64,000 nt of DNA from Bacillota bacterium (lineage in GTDB: Bacteria; Bacillota; UBA4882; UBA8346): NCBI GenBank assembly GCA_023435225.1, contig JAEYRX010000045.1, positions 1 through 64,000 on the forward strand. The letters are read 5' to 3'. Below the pieces are notes generated by a model. The model had not been told where the DNA came from, ran no database searches, and worked only from the letters and a program-made list of their open reading frames with translations. Each line of letters begins with the position of its first letter. The first letter of the stretch is position 1. Position numbers and translations under genes: made by a program. This document shows positions 1 through 8,525 of this stretch, piece by piece.

Positions 1-124
1 TCCTCCTACCGTGCTTTGTAGTATACCTTCTCCTTAAATTAAGATAGCACTTTTGGTGAAAGTCGCACACCTTTTTTTCATAACTATTTGTGCCGCCTGC
101 GACAGCGGCGGAATGGAGATTAAA

Positions 125-931
125 ATGAATTATATCCAAATCTCTTATCTCGATTTGGCATTTGCCACTTCTTTAGTAGTGGTGACATTATTGATTTCTT
201 TCAAAGAAAAACTAGGTATGGAGAAAGATTTACTGATCGGGGCTTTCCGTAGTTTTGTCCAATTGATGTTTGTCGGGTATATTTTACAATATATTTTTGA
301 TACCAACCATTGGTATTTGGTTTTAGCAGTTCTACTGACAATGATCGGAGTGGCTGGTTTTAATGCTTTAAAGCGGCAAAAAATCCGTTGGAAAAAGCTG
401 TTTTGGATACTGACCATAGGGATTGCGCTGGGAAGTATAATTATATTAACTATAGTTATCGGCTTTATTTTACGGGTCAAACCTTGGTATTTACCGCAAT
501 ACATTATTCCATTGGCCGGAATGATTATTGGTAATTCAATGGTTGGAGCGGCCTTAGCCGCTAACCGCTTAACTTCCGATATTAGGGATCATCGTCGGGA
601 GATCGAAGTTGCCTTGTCGCTTGGGGCCAGTTCCCGGCAAGCGGTTGCTCCTTATCTGCGAGAAGCGTTAAAAACAGCTATGATGCCTACCATCAGCACA
701 ATGATGACCGTAGGGATAGTTCAGTTACCGGGCATGATGACCGGACAAATTATCGCCGGAACCAACCCAAATGCAGCCGTTCGTTATCAGATAGTAGTTA
801 CCTATATGATCGCTGCGGCGACTGCGATTACGGTAATAACAGTGACTCTCTGGCTGTACCGCTGTTTTTTCACTCCCAATCATCAATTACTGACTGAACC
901 GGGGAATTGTTCCATAATTAGTAATAAGTAG
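125..931 (+). CDS. fetB: FetB/YbbM-like (UPF0014) ABC transporter permease
   Basis: A 268-residue polytopic membrane protein of the UPF0014 family, whose characterised member FetB is the permease of an iron exporter linked to peroxide resistance. It shows about seven hydrophobic segments and the family's conserved middle, with LAGMIIGNSM followed by a charged cytoplasmic stretch (RLTSDIRDHRREIEVALSLG) and QLPGMMTGQI. I chose ATG 125 because GGAG at 115-118 sits six bases upstream; the longer TTG frame from 53 has no site. No partner ATPase (FetA) lies downstream; it may sit before the window. Substrate is inferred from the family only. Confidence 0.85.
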   Translation: MNYIQISYLDLAFATSLVVVTLLISFKEKLGMEKDLLIGAFRSFVQLMFVGYILQYIFDTNHWYLVLAVLLTMIGVAGFNALKRQKIRWKKLFWILTIGIALGSIIILTIVIGFILRVKPWYLPQYIIPLAGMIIGNSMVGAALAANRLTSDIRDHRREIEVALSLGASSRQAVAPYLREALKTAMMPTISTMMTVGIVQLPGMMTGQIIAGTNPNAAVRYQIVVTYMIAAATAITVITVTLWLYRCFFTPNHQLLTEPGNCSIISNK

Positions 932-1065
932 TCAGGAGACAGGAGTATTTTGATTTATGCTCCGAAGCTAAAACTCAAAAAACACAAAAATTCACTCGCT
1001 CTACTGAATCCTGCATTCACCGATGACTTTCTCTCCTCATATTTTGTAGCAAGGAGGGGGAGTCA

Positions 1066-1731
1066 ATGGATGGGGTTGAAATCAACAATAATATAAAAGC
1101 TTTATTAGAAGACTTGGTAACCCGTTTTCCGGAGTTGCATGTTTGTCTGGAACCGATTACCAAAGTCTTTTTATTATTACGGAATATTTTTACCAGCGGT
1201 AAAAAACTACTGGTTTGCGGTAATGGAGGAAGCGCTGCCGATGCTGAACATTTTAGCGGAGAATTGTTGAAAGGATTTTTGAAAAAGAGGCCGTTACCCT
1301 TAATGTTGAAGACCAATTTTTCGGCGTTTGCCGGTAATTCGGACCAATGGATTGATAGACTCCAAAAAGGATTGCCGGTGCTACCCTTAAATACCAACAC
1401 TGCTTTAATTAGCGCCGTGAGTAACGATATTGGAGCGGATCTGATTTTTGCCCAACAAGTATTGAGTTATGGAATTGCCGGAGACAGCATTTTAGCTATC
1501 AGTACCACTGGTAATTCGGATAATATTATTAAAGCGGTTATCGTGGCTAAAGGATTAGGCCTTCATACCATTGGATTGACCGGGCAGGAAAATGGCAAGC
1601 TTGGGGATTTATGCGAATTTTTGATTAAGGTTCCGGCTTTTCAAACCTTTAAAGTACAAGAATTTCACCTTCCCGTATACCATGTATTAGCAGCGATGTT
1701 GGAAGAAGAGTTCTTTTCGAATGAAAATTGA
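1066..1731 (+). CDS. SIS-domain phosphosugar isomerase, GmhA/DiaA-like
   Basis: A 221-residue SIS-domain protein of the GmhA/DiaA family. The sugar-phosphate binding motifs are visible: CGNGGSAADAEHFSGEL (about residues 53-69) and ISTTGNSDNIIKA (about 144-156). GmhA makes D-glycero-D-manno-heptose 7-phosphate for lipopolysaccharide or S-layer glycans; other family members bind different ketose phosphates. Compared with typical GmhA (about 190 residues) there is extra sequence at residues 80-110. The start is well supported by an AGGAGGGGG site just before ATG 1066. No heptose kinase or nucleotidyltransferase is adjacent, so the exact substrate is open. Confidence 0.8.
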   Translation: MDGVEINNNIKALLEDLVTRFPELHVCLEPITKVFLLLRNIFTSGKKLLVCGNGGSAADAEHFSGELLKGFLKKRPLPLMLKTNFSAFAGNSDQWIDRLQKGLPVLPLNTNTALISAVSNDIGADLIFAQQVLSYGIAGDSILAISTTGNSDNIIKAVIVAKGLGLHTIGLTGQENGKLGDLCEFLIKVPAFQTFKVQEFHLPVYHVLAAMLEEEFFSNEN

Positions 1732-1857
1732 AGCTTATTTTTTCCCTAGAGCCGTTCACGTCAATCCAATTGGCCTGTGTGAAATTATAGTATAGTTCAC
1801 TCTACTAAAGTTATCGGAGCATAAGGCAGAGCAGTTACAATTTTAAAATTAGCGGAA

Positions 1858-2124
1858 TTAATAAACCCGGTTAAGTCCTCCAAAGATTTTAGTAATATAA
1901 AAGGCCGCAGTATTGCTGAAACGATTGGTATCTTCAAGAATTAATACTATTTTTCGGGCTTTCCGGATTTGAGCTGAAATTAATAAAAGGTTATCCTCAA
2001 TCTGTTGTTGAATATCAATAATGGATAAGGCGGCAGGATAGTTTGGGACCAAGGTTTGAAGAAGAGAATTTTGTTTAAACTGAATTGATAAAGTTCCACT
2101 CTCCCATGGTATCTTTATTTTCAT
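1858..2124 (-). pseudogene. LarA-like (DUF2088) N-terminal fragment, probably a remnant
   Basis: Only 88 residues, resembling the N-terminal part of nickel-dependent lactate racemase LarA/DUF2088: an initial beta strand with WESGTLSIQF, then a short segment ending KIVLILEDTNRF, which matches the family's 'IVVSDxTRP' strand. Full LarA proteins are about 420 residues, so at least three quarters is missing. Just past the stop, one frame over, KIVTALPYAPITLVE continues in a LarA-like way, which suggests a stop and frameshift in a decaying gene. A real short DUF2088 protein is the alternative. A palindromic repeat lies directly upstream of its start. Confidence 0.45.
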
Positions 2125-2138
2125 TTGTGGGCGCCTTT

Positions 2139-2242
2139 AGGGAAGCGCTGATTAATCCGATTTTGTGCGAGCAAATATGCGGTATTAGGCATTTTGCGAA
2201 GCGCAAAATCGTCACTTATTTCAATTAATCAGCGCTTCCTTA
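2139..2242. repeat. Palindromic MITE-like repeat D, copy 1
   Basis: About 104 bp with perfect 18-bp terminal inverted repeats, AAGGAAGCGCTGATTAAT and its complement, and a further inverted pair inside (around the GCGAAGCGC centre). A nearly identical copy in opposite orientation lies at 58903-59007. No coding capacity. It lies upstream of the LarA-like fragment and downstream of nothing else, which fits a non-autonomous mobile element. Confidence 0.85.
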
Positions 2243-2366
2243 GGTATTTTTGTTAAGTATAAAATATTGTAAAGCATTAATTAACCTTTTGGACGGAATA
2301 ATATTAACCAAGTGTCTATCCATATTGTTGCCAAAATTACTTTTAGAAATTATGCCGAATACTGAC

Positions 2367-2395
2367 TTGACAAAAAATAATTCATATATTAAAAT
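2367..2395 (+). promoter_or_regulatory. Promoter of rubredoxin
   Basis: TTGACA at 2367-2372, a 17-base spacer and TAAAAT at 2390-2395. Transcription would start about 60 bases before the rubredoxin start codon. Confidence 0.7.
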
Positions 2396-2461
2396 TTAAC
2401 TATGTTAATTAATTTGTTCTACACCAATTCAATAAGTAAAATATTTTAAATAGGAGGTTTT

Positions 2462-2626
2462 ATGATGAAAAAATGGCAATGTACTGTATGTGGTTATGTG
2501 TATGATCCGGCTGTAGGTGATGCTGATGCAGGAATAGCTGCCGGTACAGCTTTTGAAGATTTGCCGGATGATTGGGTATGTCCGGAATGCGGTGCGGGGA
2601 AAGATATGTTTGAAGAGGTAAAGTAG
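2462..2626 (+). CDS. Rubredoxin
   Basis: A 54-residue one-electron carrier with the two iron-binding knuckles CTVCGYVYD (near residue 7) and CPECGAGKDMF (near residue 41), spaced as in classical rubredoxins. The loop DLPDDWVCPECG is diagnostic. AGGAGG at 2452-2457 precedes ATG 2462 (a second ATG follows at 2465). The flavodiiron gene starts about 180 bp downstream, so the pair probably works as NAD(P)H to rubredoxin to flavodiiron protein for oxygen or nitric oxide removal. The gene is short but unambiguous. Confidence 0.96.
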   Translation: MMKKWQCTVCGYVYDPAVGDADAGIAAGTAFEDLPDDWVCPECGAGKDMFEEVK

Positions 2627-2706
2627 TCGTCCACGCCAGCTTTCCTTGCGCGCCTGAAAGTATAAAAATAAAGCTGGGTGAATGACAAGCTTCGATAGAA
2701 TTTTCT
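2626..2706 (+). repeat. Dispersed repeat A (GTCGTCCACGCCAGC family), copy 1
   Basis: Starts in the rubredoxin stop codon with GTCGTCCACGCCAGC and ends with TCGATAGAATTTTCT. Related copies are at 22171-22250, 44135-44218, 48732-48850 and 51706-51966. Interior CCAGC/GCTGG segments can pair. Here it separates rubredoxin from the flavodiiron gene. Confidence 0.8.
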
Positions 2707-2805
2707 CGGTAGCTTGAGGTACGAGGCATAAGGCAAAAGTAAAAACTGCGCGTTTCCCAAGCGTTAAATGCTGCCAAAATTATCTATTATTATGGGGTGA
2801 GAATC

Positions 2806-3987
2806 GTGCAAACTCATGAGTTAGCGCCGAATGTATGGTGGGTTGGGGCTGTAGATCCGGATTTACGGGTATTTGATATTATTATGCGGGCGGAATACGG
2901 TACCAGCTACAATTCTTACGTTGTTAAAGGAAATGATAAAATTGCCGTAATTGAGACTGTAAAAGGCAAGTTCTTCCAGGATTTTAAAGAGCATTTAACT
3001 ACTCTAATAAACCCTTCGGAAATTGACTATATTATTTTGAACCACATGGAGCCGGACCATTCGGGAAGCATTGGTGAAATACTGAAACTGGCGCCAGGCG
3101 CTAAAATTGTAGTCTCTAAAACCGGTGAACATTTTATTAAAAATATTTTGAATTACGATATGGATATCTTAAAAGTCGGCGATGGAGATTCCCTTGACTT
3201 GGGAGGTAAGACTTTAAAGTTTATCTCGGCTCCGTTTTTACATTGGCCGGATAGTATGTTCACTTATTTGGCGGAAGATCGGATTTTATTTGACTGTGAT
3301 GTACTAGGTTCGCATTATGCGGACCCGGCTCTTTTCGGCGATCTGACTTCTACGGATTTCTTTAATGATTTTAAATATTACTACGACCATATCATGAGAC
3401 CGTTTAAACGGTATGTAATCCAGGCGATGGATAAATTAAAGGATTATCCTTTAAAAATCGTAGCTCCCGGACACGGACCGATTCTTAGAAAAGATATTCA
3501 GAAATACATAGATTATTACCGGGAGTGGAGTTTAGCCAACCCGGAACAGTCCAGAGTTATTGTTGCTTATGTCAGTGCTTATGGAAATACGGCTTTATTG
3601 GCGGAGAAGATTGCCGAAGGTATCCGGAACTCAGGAGCTGAAGCTGAAGTTTACGACCTTCAGGAAACAATACCGGCAGAGTTATTGGATAAAATTGAAG
3701 GGTCAAAGGGTTTAATAGTCGGCTCGCCGACGATTAACGGTGATGCTGTAAAGCCAGTCCATGACCTGTTGAGTAGTTTAGCTACGATTAATCTAAAAGG
3801 AAAATTGGGGGCCGCTTTTGGTTCCTATGGCTGGAGCGGAGAAGCGATTTCTAACTTGGAAAGCCGGTTAGCGGGGATGAAGTTTAAAGTAATAAACTCA
3901 ACTGTAAAACCGGTATTAATCCCTACCGAAGCCGACCTGGAGAATGCGGTAGAGTTTGGTAAGGCGTTTGGAAGGGCAATACTTTAA
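2806..3987 (+). CDS. fprA: Flavodiiron protein (A-type flavoprotein, O2/NO reductase)
   Basis: About 393 residues with the standard two-domain build. The N-terminal metallo-beta-lactamase domain has the diiron ligands in HMEPDH (near residue 80), H in FLHWPDSM, D in FDCDVLGSH and H in APGHGP. The C-terminal flavodoxin domain begins at VIVAYVSAYGNT, the FMN phosphate loop. The cytoplasmic enzyme reduces O2 to water and/or NO to N2O, usually fed by rubredoxin, which is the preceding gene. I prefer GTG 2806 behind GGGGTGA at 2794-2800; an in-frame GTG at 2797 is possible. Confidence 0.95.
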   Translation: MQTHELAPNVWWVGAVDPDLRVFDIIMRAEYGTSYNSYVVKGNDKIAVIETVKGKFFQDFKEHLTTLINPSEIDYIILNHMEPDHSGSIGEILKLAPGAKIVVSKTGEHFIKNILNYDMDILKVGDGDSLDLGGKTLKFISAPFLHWPDSMFTYLAEDRILFDCDVLGSHYADPALFGDLTSTDFFNDFKYYYDHIMRPFKRYVIQAMDKLKDYPLKIVAPGHGPILRKDIQKYIDYYREWSLANPEQSRVIVAYVSAYGNTALLAEKIAEGIRNSGAEAEVYDLQETIPAELLDKIEGSKGLIVGSPTINGDAVKPVHDLLSSLATINLKGKLGAAFGSYGWSGEAISNLESRLAGMKFKVINSTVKPVLIPTEADLENAVEFGKAFGRAIL

Positions 3988-4080
3988 GAGCAATTGAGAA
4001 TTGAGAATTGACAATTAAAAAACTTTAATTGGAACCGGCTAAAAGGTTGACATCCTTACTAAGGAAGCATATACTTTTGT

Positions 4081-4136
4081 TGCCTGTTGCCTGTTGCCTG
4101 TTGCCTGTTGCCTGTTGCCTGTTGCCTGTTGCCTGT
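4081..4136. repeat. Heptanucleotide tandem repeat, 8 perfect units
   Basis: Eight uninterrupted copies of TGCCTGT (56 bp). The array ends exactly at the last base of the stop codon of the convergent DsrE-like gene. Perfect identity of the units suggests recent slippage and a length-variable locus. Confidence 0.95.
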
Positions 4137-4633
4137 TATATAAACATTGATACTTTAGACTCTATAGCTGTTTTGAGAAAGGTATCGACGCCGGCGATTT
4201 CCAAATGATTGTAGGAGATGAGTTCGTCTTTGGTGATTCCAAGTAGTTTTAATGAAGCTTCACAAGCGATAAAGCGAACTTTTCTCTCCATCGCCAAATC
4301 TAATAAGTCTGAAGCTGTTTGGCCGTCTTTCTGACGGATTAATTTTTTCATCAGCCAGGGTCCGAAACCACAAAAATTCATTTTTGAAAGTCCTATTTTG
4401 TTAACGCCGACAGGCATCATCCATTTAAAGAGGTTTTCTAAAAAAAGCTTACGGTGTATAACCTTCTGCCTAAGCAGGTTCATTCCCCAGAAGGTGAAGA
4501 AGATAGAGACTTCCATACCATTACCGGCTGCTCCGTTAGCCAAGGTAAGGGCGGCCATCGCCTTATCAAAATCTCCGCTAAAAAGAATAAGGCTAAATTT
4601 TTCTGGTTTTTCGGATTTTTCAGATTTTGCCAT
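4136..4633 (-). CDS. DsrE/DsrF/DrsH-like family protein
   Basis: A 165-residue protein of the DsrE/F-like (peroxiredoxin-like) family. The fold signature is seen in FSLILFSGDFDKAMAALTLANGAAGNGMEV, followed by FFTFWGMNLLR and, near the end, VRFIACEASLKLLGITKDEL with the conserved-position cysteine. Relatives act in sulfur relay or as small persulfide carriers. The first 12 residues are charged Lys/Glu/Ser/Pro repeats. It is a single gene facing the flavodiiron gene, with its 3' end fused to the heptamer array. Partner sulfurtransferases are not seen. Confidence 0.8.
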   Translation of the reverse strand: MAKSEKSEKPEKFSLILFSGDFDKAMAALTLANGAAGNGMEVSIFFTFWGMNLLRQKVIHRKLFLENLFKWMMPVGVNKIGLSKMNFCGFGPWLMKKLIRQKDGQTASDLLDLAMERKVRFIACEASLKLLGITKDELISYNHLEIAGVDTFLKTAIESKVSMFI

Positions 4634-4652
4634 GATAACCCTCCGGATATGG

Positions 4653-4731
4653 GATGAAGAAAACCCTCATCCTAAATTTGCATTCTAATCCGAATGCAAA
4701 TAAGAATTAAATTGAATTTACTTCATCCTAT
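4653..4731. repeat. Repeat C-like copy (ATGAAG...ATTTGCAT/ATGCAAAT...CTTCAT)
   Basis: Outer inverted ends ATGAAG and CTTCAT enclose ATTTGCATT and AATGCAAAT. The same arrangement occurs in the repeats near 48752-48815 and 51850-51950, although the interior differs. Confidence 0.5.
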
Positions 4732-5071
4732 TACAGCTGTAATAAGTTGAAATAAATGCAGTAGTATTTTGAGGAATTAATTTCAACTTATAGTTTGCCC
4801 TGTTTAAACGGGGTTAAACTGGAATAAACAGGGGAGAGTTTAAGAGTTTAATTGACAATTGACAATTAAGTAATTTCGGATTTCAAATTTCAGATTGTGG
4901 ATTTTAAAAACAAATAAGCCTTTGAGTTCATATTGACTCAATAAACTGGCAACTGGGCATGTTTTGACATTTGAACTTTAAGCATTTAACAAATGAACCA
5001 ATAACTAATAAACAAATGAACTATGAACTAATGAACTCATGAACCAATAACTAACAAATAGGGTGCATCTT
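4732..5071. other. Intergenic low-complexity word repeats
   Basis: No gene seen. The stretch contains loose repeats of TTGACAATTGACAATT (about 4852), a GGATTTC/AAATTTC section and, up to 5060, many versions of 'gaaccaataactaat'. Similar text recurs before upp and in other gaps. Confidence 0.6.
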
Positions 5072-5977
5072 ATGGAGACATTTCGCAGATTAGTTTTAGA
5101 TGATAAAACAAGCTTTGACCAACTCTTGAGAGAACTTCAACCGGAAACTTCCGATTTAACTTTTACCAATCTTTTTATGTGGCAGTATAGTTATGGATTG
5201 CAGGTAATGTATGATCATGCTTTGGATTATTGGATTTTATGGGCCGATCCACCTAATGCTAAATGGAAAAAATTTTTTCTGCCACCGGTTGGAGATTGGA
5301 ATAATCTTGACAAATTAAGGGAAGTTTTTAAAATAATGGAGAAATGGGCGGTAAATCAAAATTTCGAGTTCTTAATTCGACGTGCTCCAAAACGATTATT
5401 TGAAACATTGTCTAAAATAGAACCCAACCTGATAGCTAAAGAAGAACGCCGTACTTTCGATTACCTCTATAACAGCAGCGATTTAATTAATTTAGCCGGC
5501 CGCAAATACCACGGAAAACGGAATCATTTAAATCAATTTCTCCGGAAATATCAATGGGAATATTCGAAGTTAAATCAAGAGTTGGTTCAGGAATGTCTGG
5601 ACCTGAAGACGGATTGGTTTGATATCAAAAAGAGGCCGGGAAAGGAATTAACTGATGAAGAACGAGCCATGGCCAGAGTATTGGATAAATTTGCCGTCTT
5701 AAGAGTTGTTGGCGGTGTAATTAAGATTGAAGGAAAGATTCAAGCGTTGGCAGTCGGAGAAAGGTTGAATTCCAATACGGCAGTAATCCATATTGAAAAA
5801 GCCAATATCGAATATGACGGGATGTATACAGCCATAAACCAACAATTTGCCGCTAATTGTTGGTCGGAATATGAGTTTATCAACCGGGAAGAAGATATGG
5901 GTATTGAAGGCTTACGAAAAGCCAAACTCTCTTATAAGCCGGTTAAGTTGGTAGAGAAATTTTCTATTCAATATTAA
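5072..5977 (+). CDS. DUF2156 (phosphatidylglycerol lysyltransferase C-terminal-like) protein
   Basis: About 301 residues of the DUF2156 family, a GNAT-like double domain related to the catalytic part of MprF. Supporting motifs are LTFTNLFMWQYSYG near the start, the KYHGKRNHLNQFLRKY segment, and INREEDMGIEGLRKAKLSYKP at the end, which is the typical family terminus. Many soluble members exist whose acceptor is unknown. ATG 5072 follows AGGGTG by six bases; GTG 5063 is an alternative. It converges on another GNAT gene with one base between stop codons. Confidence 0.85.
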   Translation: METFRRLVLDDKTSFDQLLRELQPETSDLTFTNLFMWQYSYGLQVMYDHALDYWILWADPPNAKWKKFFLPPVGDWNNLDKLREVFKIMEKWAVNQNFEFLIRRAPKRLFETLSKIEPNLIAKEERRTFDYLYNSSDLINLAGRKYHGKRNHLNQFLRKYQWEYSKLNQELVQECLDLKTDWFDIKKRPGKELTDEERAMARVLDKFAVLRVVGGVIKIEGKIQALAVGERLNSNTAVIHIEKANIEYDGMYTAINQQFAANCWSEYEFINREEDMGIEGLRKAKLSYKPVKLVEKFSIQY

Positions 5978-5978
5978 T

Positions 5979-6782
5979 TTACGGCGCCACCGTAGCATAA
6001 GCTCCTATATGTTGATAATTGGAGATAAAAATATATTTTTCATCCGATTCTAATTCTGTTAACCCTAGTTGATGTGCAACTTTTCTTGAAGCTGTATTGT
6101 CAAAATCCGTTCGCCAGCAAGGTAAACGTCCATATTGCTCATATTGGAATCTGCTTAAATATTGGCAACATTTTAAAGCCAGCCCTGCTCCCCTAAACTC
6201 GGGACGAGTAGCTACTCCCAACTCACAGTAGTTCTTCGTAAAAGCCAATGTGGTTGCCACACAAGCCAATTCACCATCAATTATTGCAGCTACAGCTTGA
6301 CCTTCAACCAACAAGTGTTCCGGGTTTGGAAAGAATTCCCAAAGCCAGGAATGGTTATAAAAAGCTTTTTCCAACTTTGATGCCTCATTTAAATTTAATA
6401 ACCTGATTCTAGGGTCGCATACCGTCTGGGGAGTCCATTCTCCTTGTTTCCCGGCCAGAAATAGAACCGGAACCGTAAAACGGATCGGCCAATAATTACT
6501 GATTAGAGGCAGCATGGATACAGGTATCACCAAATCAGTCGGACTATTGAGGGTCTTTAAAAAACGATGAACAAGCGGCGCCCGGTCTGCTTTTCCATAG
6601 AAAAAATGCATTACCGGGGTATAAGATGAATAAGTGACAATTAGAAGTCTCGGGTTGAGGGGGTTGTCCACCAAAACAGTGCTGGTATCTTTGGTTAATA
6701 AAAAATTGGTGGAACAATTTTCAGGTGAGTCTTCAACCGGAAATTTTAACGTTTCAATCTGGTCGGAAGTTAGCCTCCGCAT
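5979..6782 (-). CDS. GNAT family N-acetyltransferase
   Basis: About 267 residues. The C-terminal half is a GNAT domain: ELGVATRPEFRGAGLALKCCQYL is the acetyl-CoA binding motif A, followed by PCWRTDFDNTASRKVAHQLGL, typical of the 'GCN5-related N-acetyltransferase' family with a separate N-terminal domain. The substrate cannot be told. ATG 6782 is preferred because GGAGATGAG lies just upstream; the start at 6797 has no room for a ribosome site. Nothing else shares its orientation nearby. Confidence 0.8.
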   Translation of the reverse strand: MRRLTSDQIETLKFPVEDSPENCSTNFLLTKDTSTVLVDNPLNPRLLIVTYSSYTPVMHFFYGKADRAPLVHRFLKTLNSPTDLVIPVSMLPLISNYWPIRFTVPVLFLAGKQGEWTPQTVCDPRIRLLNLNEASKLEKAFYNHSWLWEFFPNPEHLLVEGQAVAAIIDGELACVATTLAFTKNYCELGVATRPEFRGAGLALKCCQYLSRFQYEQYGRLPCWRTDFDNTASRKVAHQLGLTELESDEKYIFISNYQHIGAYATVAP

Positions 6783-7490
6783 GATCTCATCTCCCATAAT
6801 CTCCGTTAGCAGAAAGCAATCAGCAGAGTTGCATTTATCCGGATGGTCCTAAAATAAAGACTCCCCCTTATTCAAAATTGAGAATTGAGAATTGAAAATA
6901 AACAATTTCGGATTACTCGGATTGTGGAATTAAATTAGTGCAGATTATGATTTTTAGATTTGGAATTATAAGGATCAGTAAAGTTACAAACTGGTTTTAG
7001 ATTTTTAATCCGAAATCTGGAATCCGAAATCCGAAATTACTAAATGAACTAATCATATATTTGTTATCAGAATACTCCGAAACTGTTAGACAAGCAAACT
7101 GTAAATTATTACAAAAAATCATTTCTAGCAGTCAATTTAGCTCAAAAAAGCTGAAATATTAAAAAGAGTATCATATTATCATCGATTTATACTCTCAATC
7201 CCGTGATTTTACTTTGTTTACAAAAATGCAATAAATTACAGCTTATTTTATCATTGAAATATTTTTAAGTTGAATTAAATCCAAACTCAAATCATCACGG
7301 TCGGTTTTAGGGACGAAGGTGTTTAGATGAATAAAAGAAATTTAATTGAACTTATATAAGGCTTAATAAATTTCTTTCCAATTCGACAAAATAATCGTAA
7401 ACTGGCAGGATTATTAAGCCAGGATGCCAAATTATAATAGAGAATTTTAAAGTAGTCGCTCGATAGCATTTTTCTAAGCAGAGGAACTCT
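6783..7490. other. Long intergenic region without a recognisable gene
   Basis: About 700 bp with no convincing coding sequence on either strand. It holds sloppy repeats (AATTGAGAATTGAGAATTG near 6876; 'tccgaaatctggaatccgaaatccgaaatt' type words near 7010). At 7455-7477 TAGTCG is joined to CTCGATAGCATTTTTCT, which looks like the two ends of repeat A fused by an internal deletion. Confidence 0.5.
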
Positions 7491-8525
7491 TTGAATACCA
7501 TTATTTTATCAGTTACAGAAAACGGAAAACCAGGATTAACGGAAGTTGCTTACATACTCAAAAAAGGTGGTTTAGTGGCTTTTCCCACGGAAACAGTCTA
7601 TGGGTTAGGGGCGGTCTGTACTAATGAAAAATCCTTACTGAACATTTTTGCCGTTAAAGGCAGACCGGCTGACAATCCGTTAATACTTCATATTTGGAGT
7701 TTTGAACAACTTGATTCCATAGTAAGAAATATTAATCAACGAGCCAAACTTTTAATGAATAAATTCTGGCCAGGTCCTTTAACTATTATTTTTCCAAAAC
7801 AATCAACTGTTTCGCCGATTGTAACTGCCGGCCTAGAAACAGTAGCTGTTCGGATGCCCTCTCATCCGGTAGCCAGAGAAATTTTAAAGTTAGTCAATAT
7901 ACCGGTAGCGGCTCCTAGCGCCAACCTTTCGGGGCGGCCTAGTCCGACCAAGGGTTCTCATGTAATTGAAGACTTAAATGGGAAAATTGAGATGATTGTT
8001 GATGCCGGTCCAGCCAAAGCCGGAGTGGAATCTACGGTTCTTTCTTTGAGTGAGGAGATCCCGTTAATTTTAAGACCGGGTTCCATTACTAAAGAAATGT
8101 TGGAAGAAGCTTTGAAAGAACAGGTCGAACAGGTAGAGCCGGATCAAGTGGAACGGCCTCAAGCGCCGGGAATGAAATACCGGCATTATGCTCCTCAAGC
8201 CCCGGTATTACTAGTTGAAGGGGAAGCTGACCGGATAGTTGCAGAAATAAATAGTAGATTAAGTAATAAACCTGCCGGTATTAAAGTGGCGGTATTGGGA
8301 ACAACTGAAAATATTTTAAAATACCGTAATGAGTGGGTTTTAGATCTTGGGCCACGGAATGAACCGGCGATCATAGCTAATCGAATTTACGACTTATTAC
8401 GTTTTTGTGATCAATTAGCGGTGGATCAAATATATATTGAAGGAATCCCGCTCCATGGAATTGGAACGGCAGTAATTAATCGGCTGCGAAAAGCTGCTGG
8501 AGGTAATGTAATCAATGTTTCGTAA
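7491..8525 (+). CDS. ywlC: L-threonylcarbamoyladenylate synthase (Sua5/YwlC type)
   Basis: A 344-residue two-domain Sua5 enzyme that makes threonylcarbamoyl-AMP for t6A37 in ANN-decoding tRNAs. The YrdC domain shows the family text KKGGLVAFPTETVYGLG, VKGRPADNPLILHI, WPGPLTIIF, RMPSHPVAREIL and AAPSANLSGRPSPT. The linker APGMKYRHYAPQAP leads into the Sua5 C-terminal domain. Translation starts at TTG 7491 behind GAGGAA. It opens the conserved Bacillota block ywlC - ywlE - upp - atp. The next gene overlaps its end by 11 bp. Confidence 0.95.
   Translation: MNTIILSVTENGKPGLTEVAYILKKGGLVAFPTETVYGLGAVCTNEKSLLNIFAVKGRPADNPLILHIWSFEQLDSIVRNINQRAKLLMNKFWPGPLTIIFPKQSTVSPIVTAGLETVAVRMPSHPVAREILKLVNIPVAAPSANLSGRPSPTKGSHVIEDLNGKIEMIVDAGPAKAGVESTVLSLSEEIPLILRPGSITKEMLEEALKEQVEQVEPDQVERPQAPGMKYRHYAPQAPVLLVEGEADRIVAEINSRLSNKPAGIKVAVLGTTENILKYRNEWVLDLGPRNEPAIIANRIYDLLRFCDQLAVDQIYIEGIPLHGIGTAVINRLRKAAGGNVINVS

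Noticed and set aside
53..124. Longer FetB start at TTG 53
   Set aside because: No ribosome site and the extra 24 residues do not look like the family; ATG 125 has a good GGAG.
2460..2777. Open frames antisense to rubredoxin
   Set aside because: They are shadows of the rubredoxin gene and repeat A; the sense strand gives a textbook rubredoxin.
4081..4136. CRISPR-like repeat array
   Set aside because: Units are seven bases long and contiguous, with no spacers; no cas genes. No CRISPR array was seen anywhere in the window.
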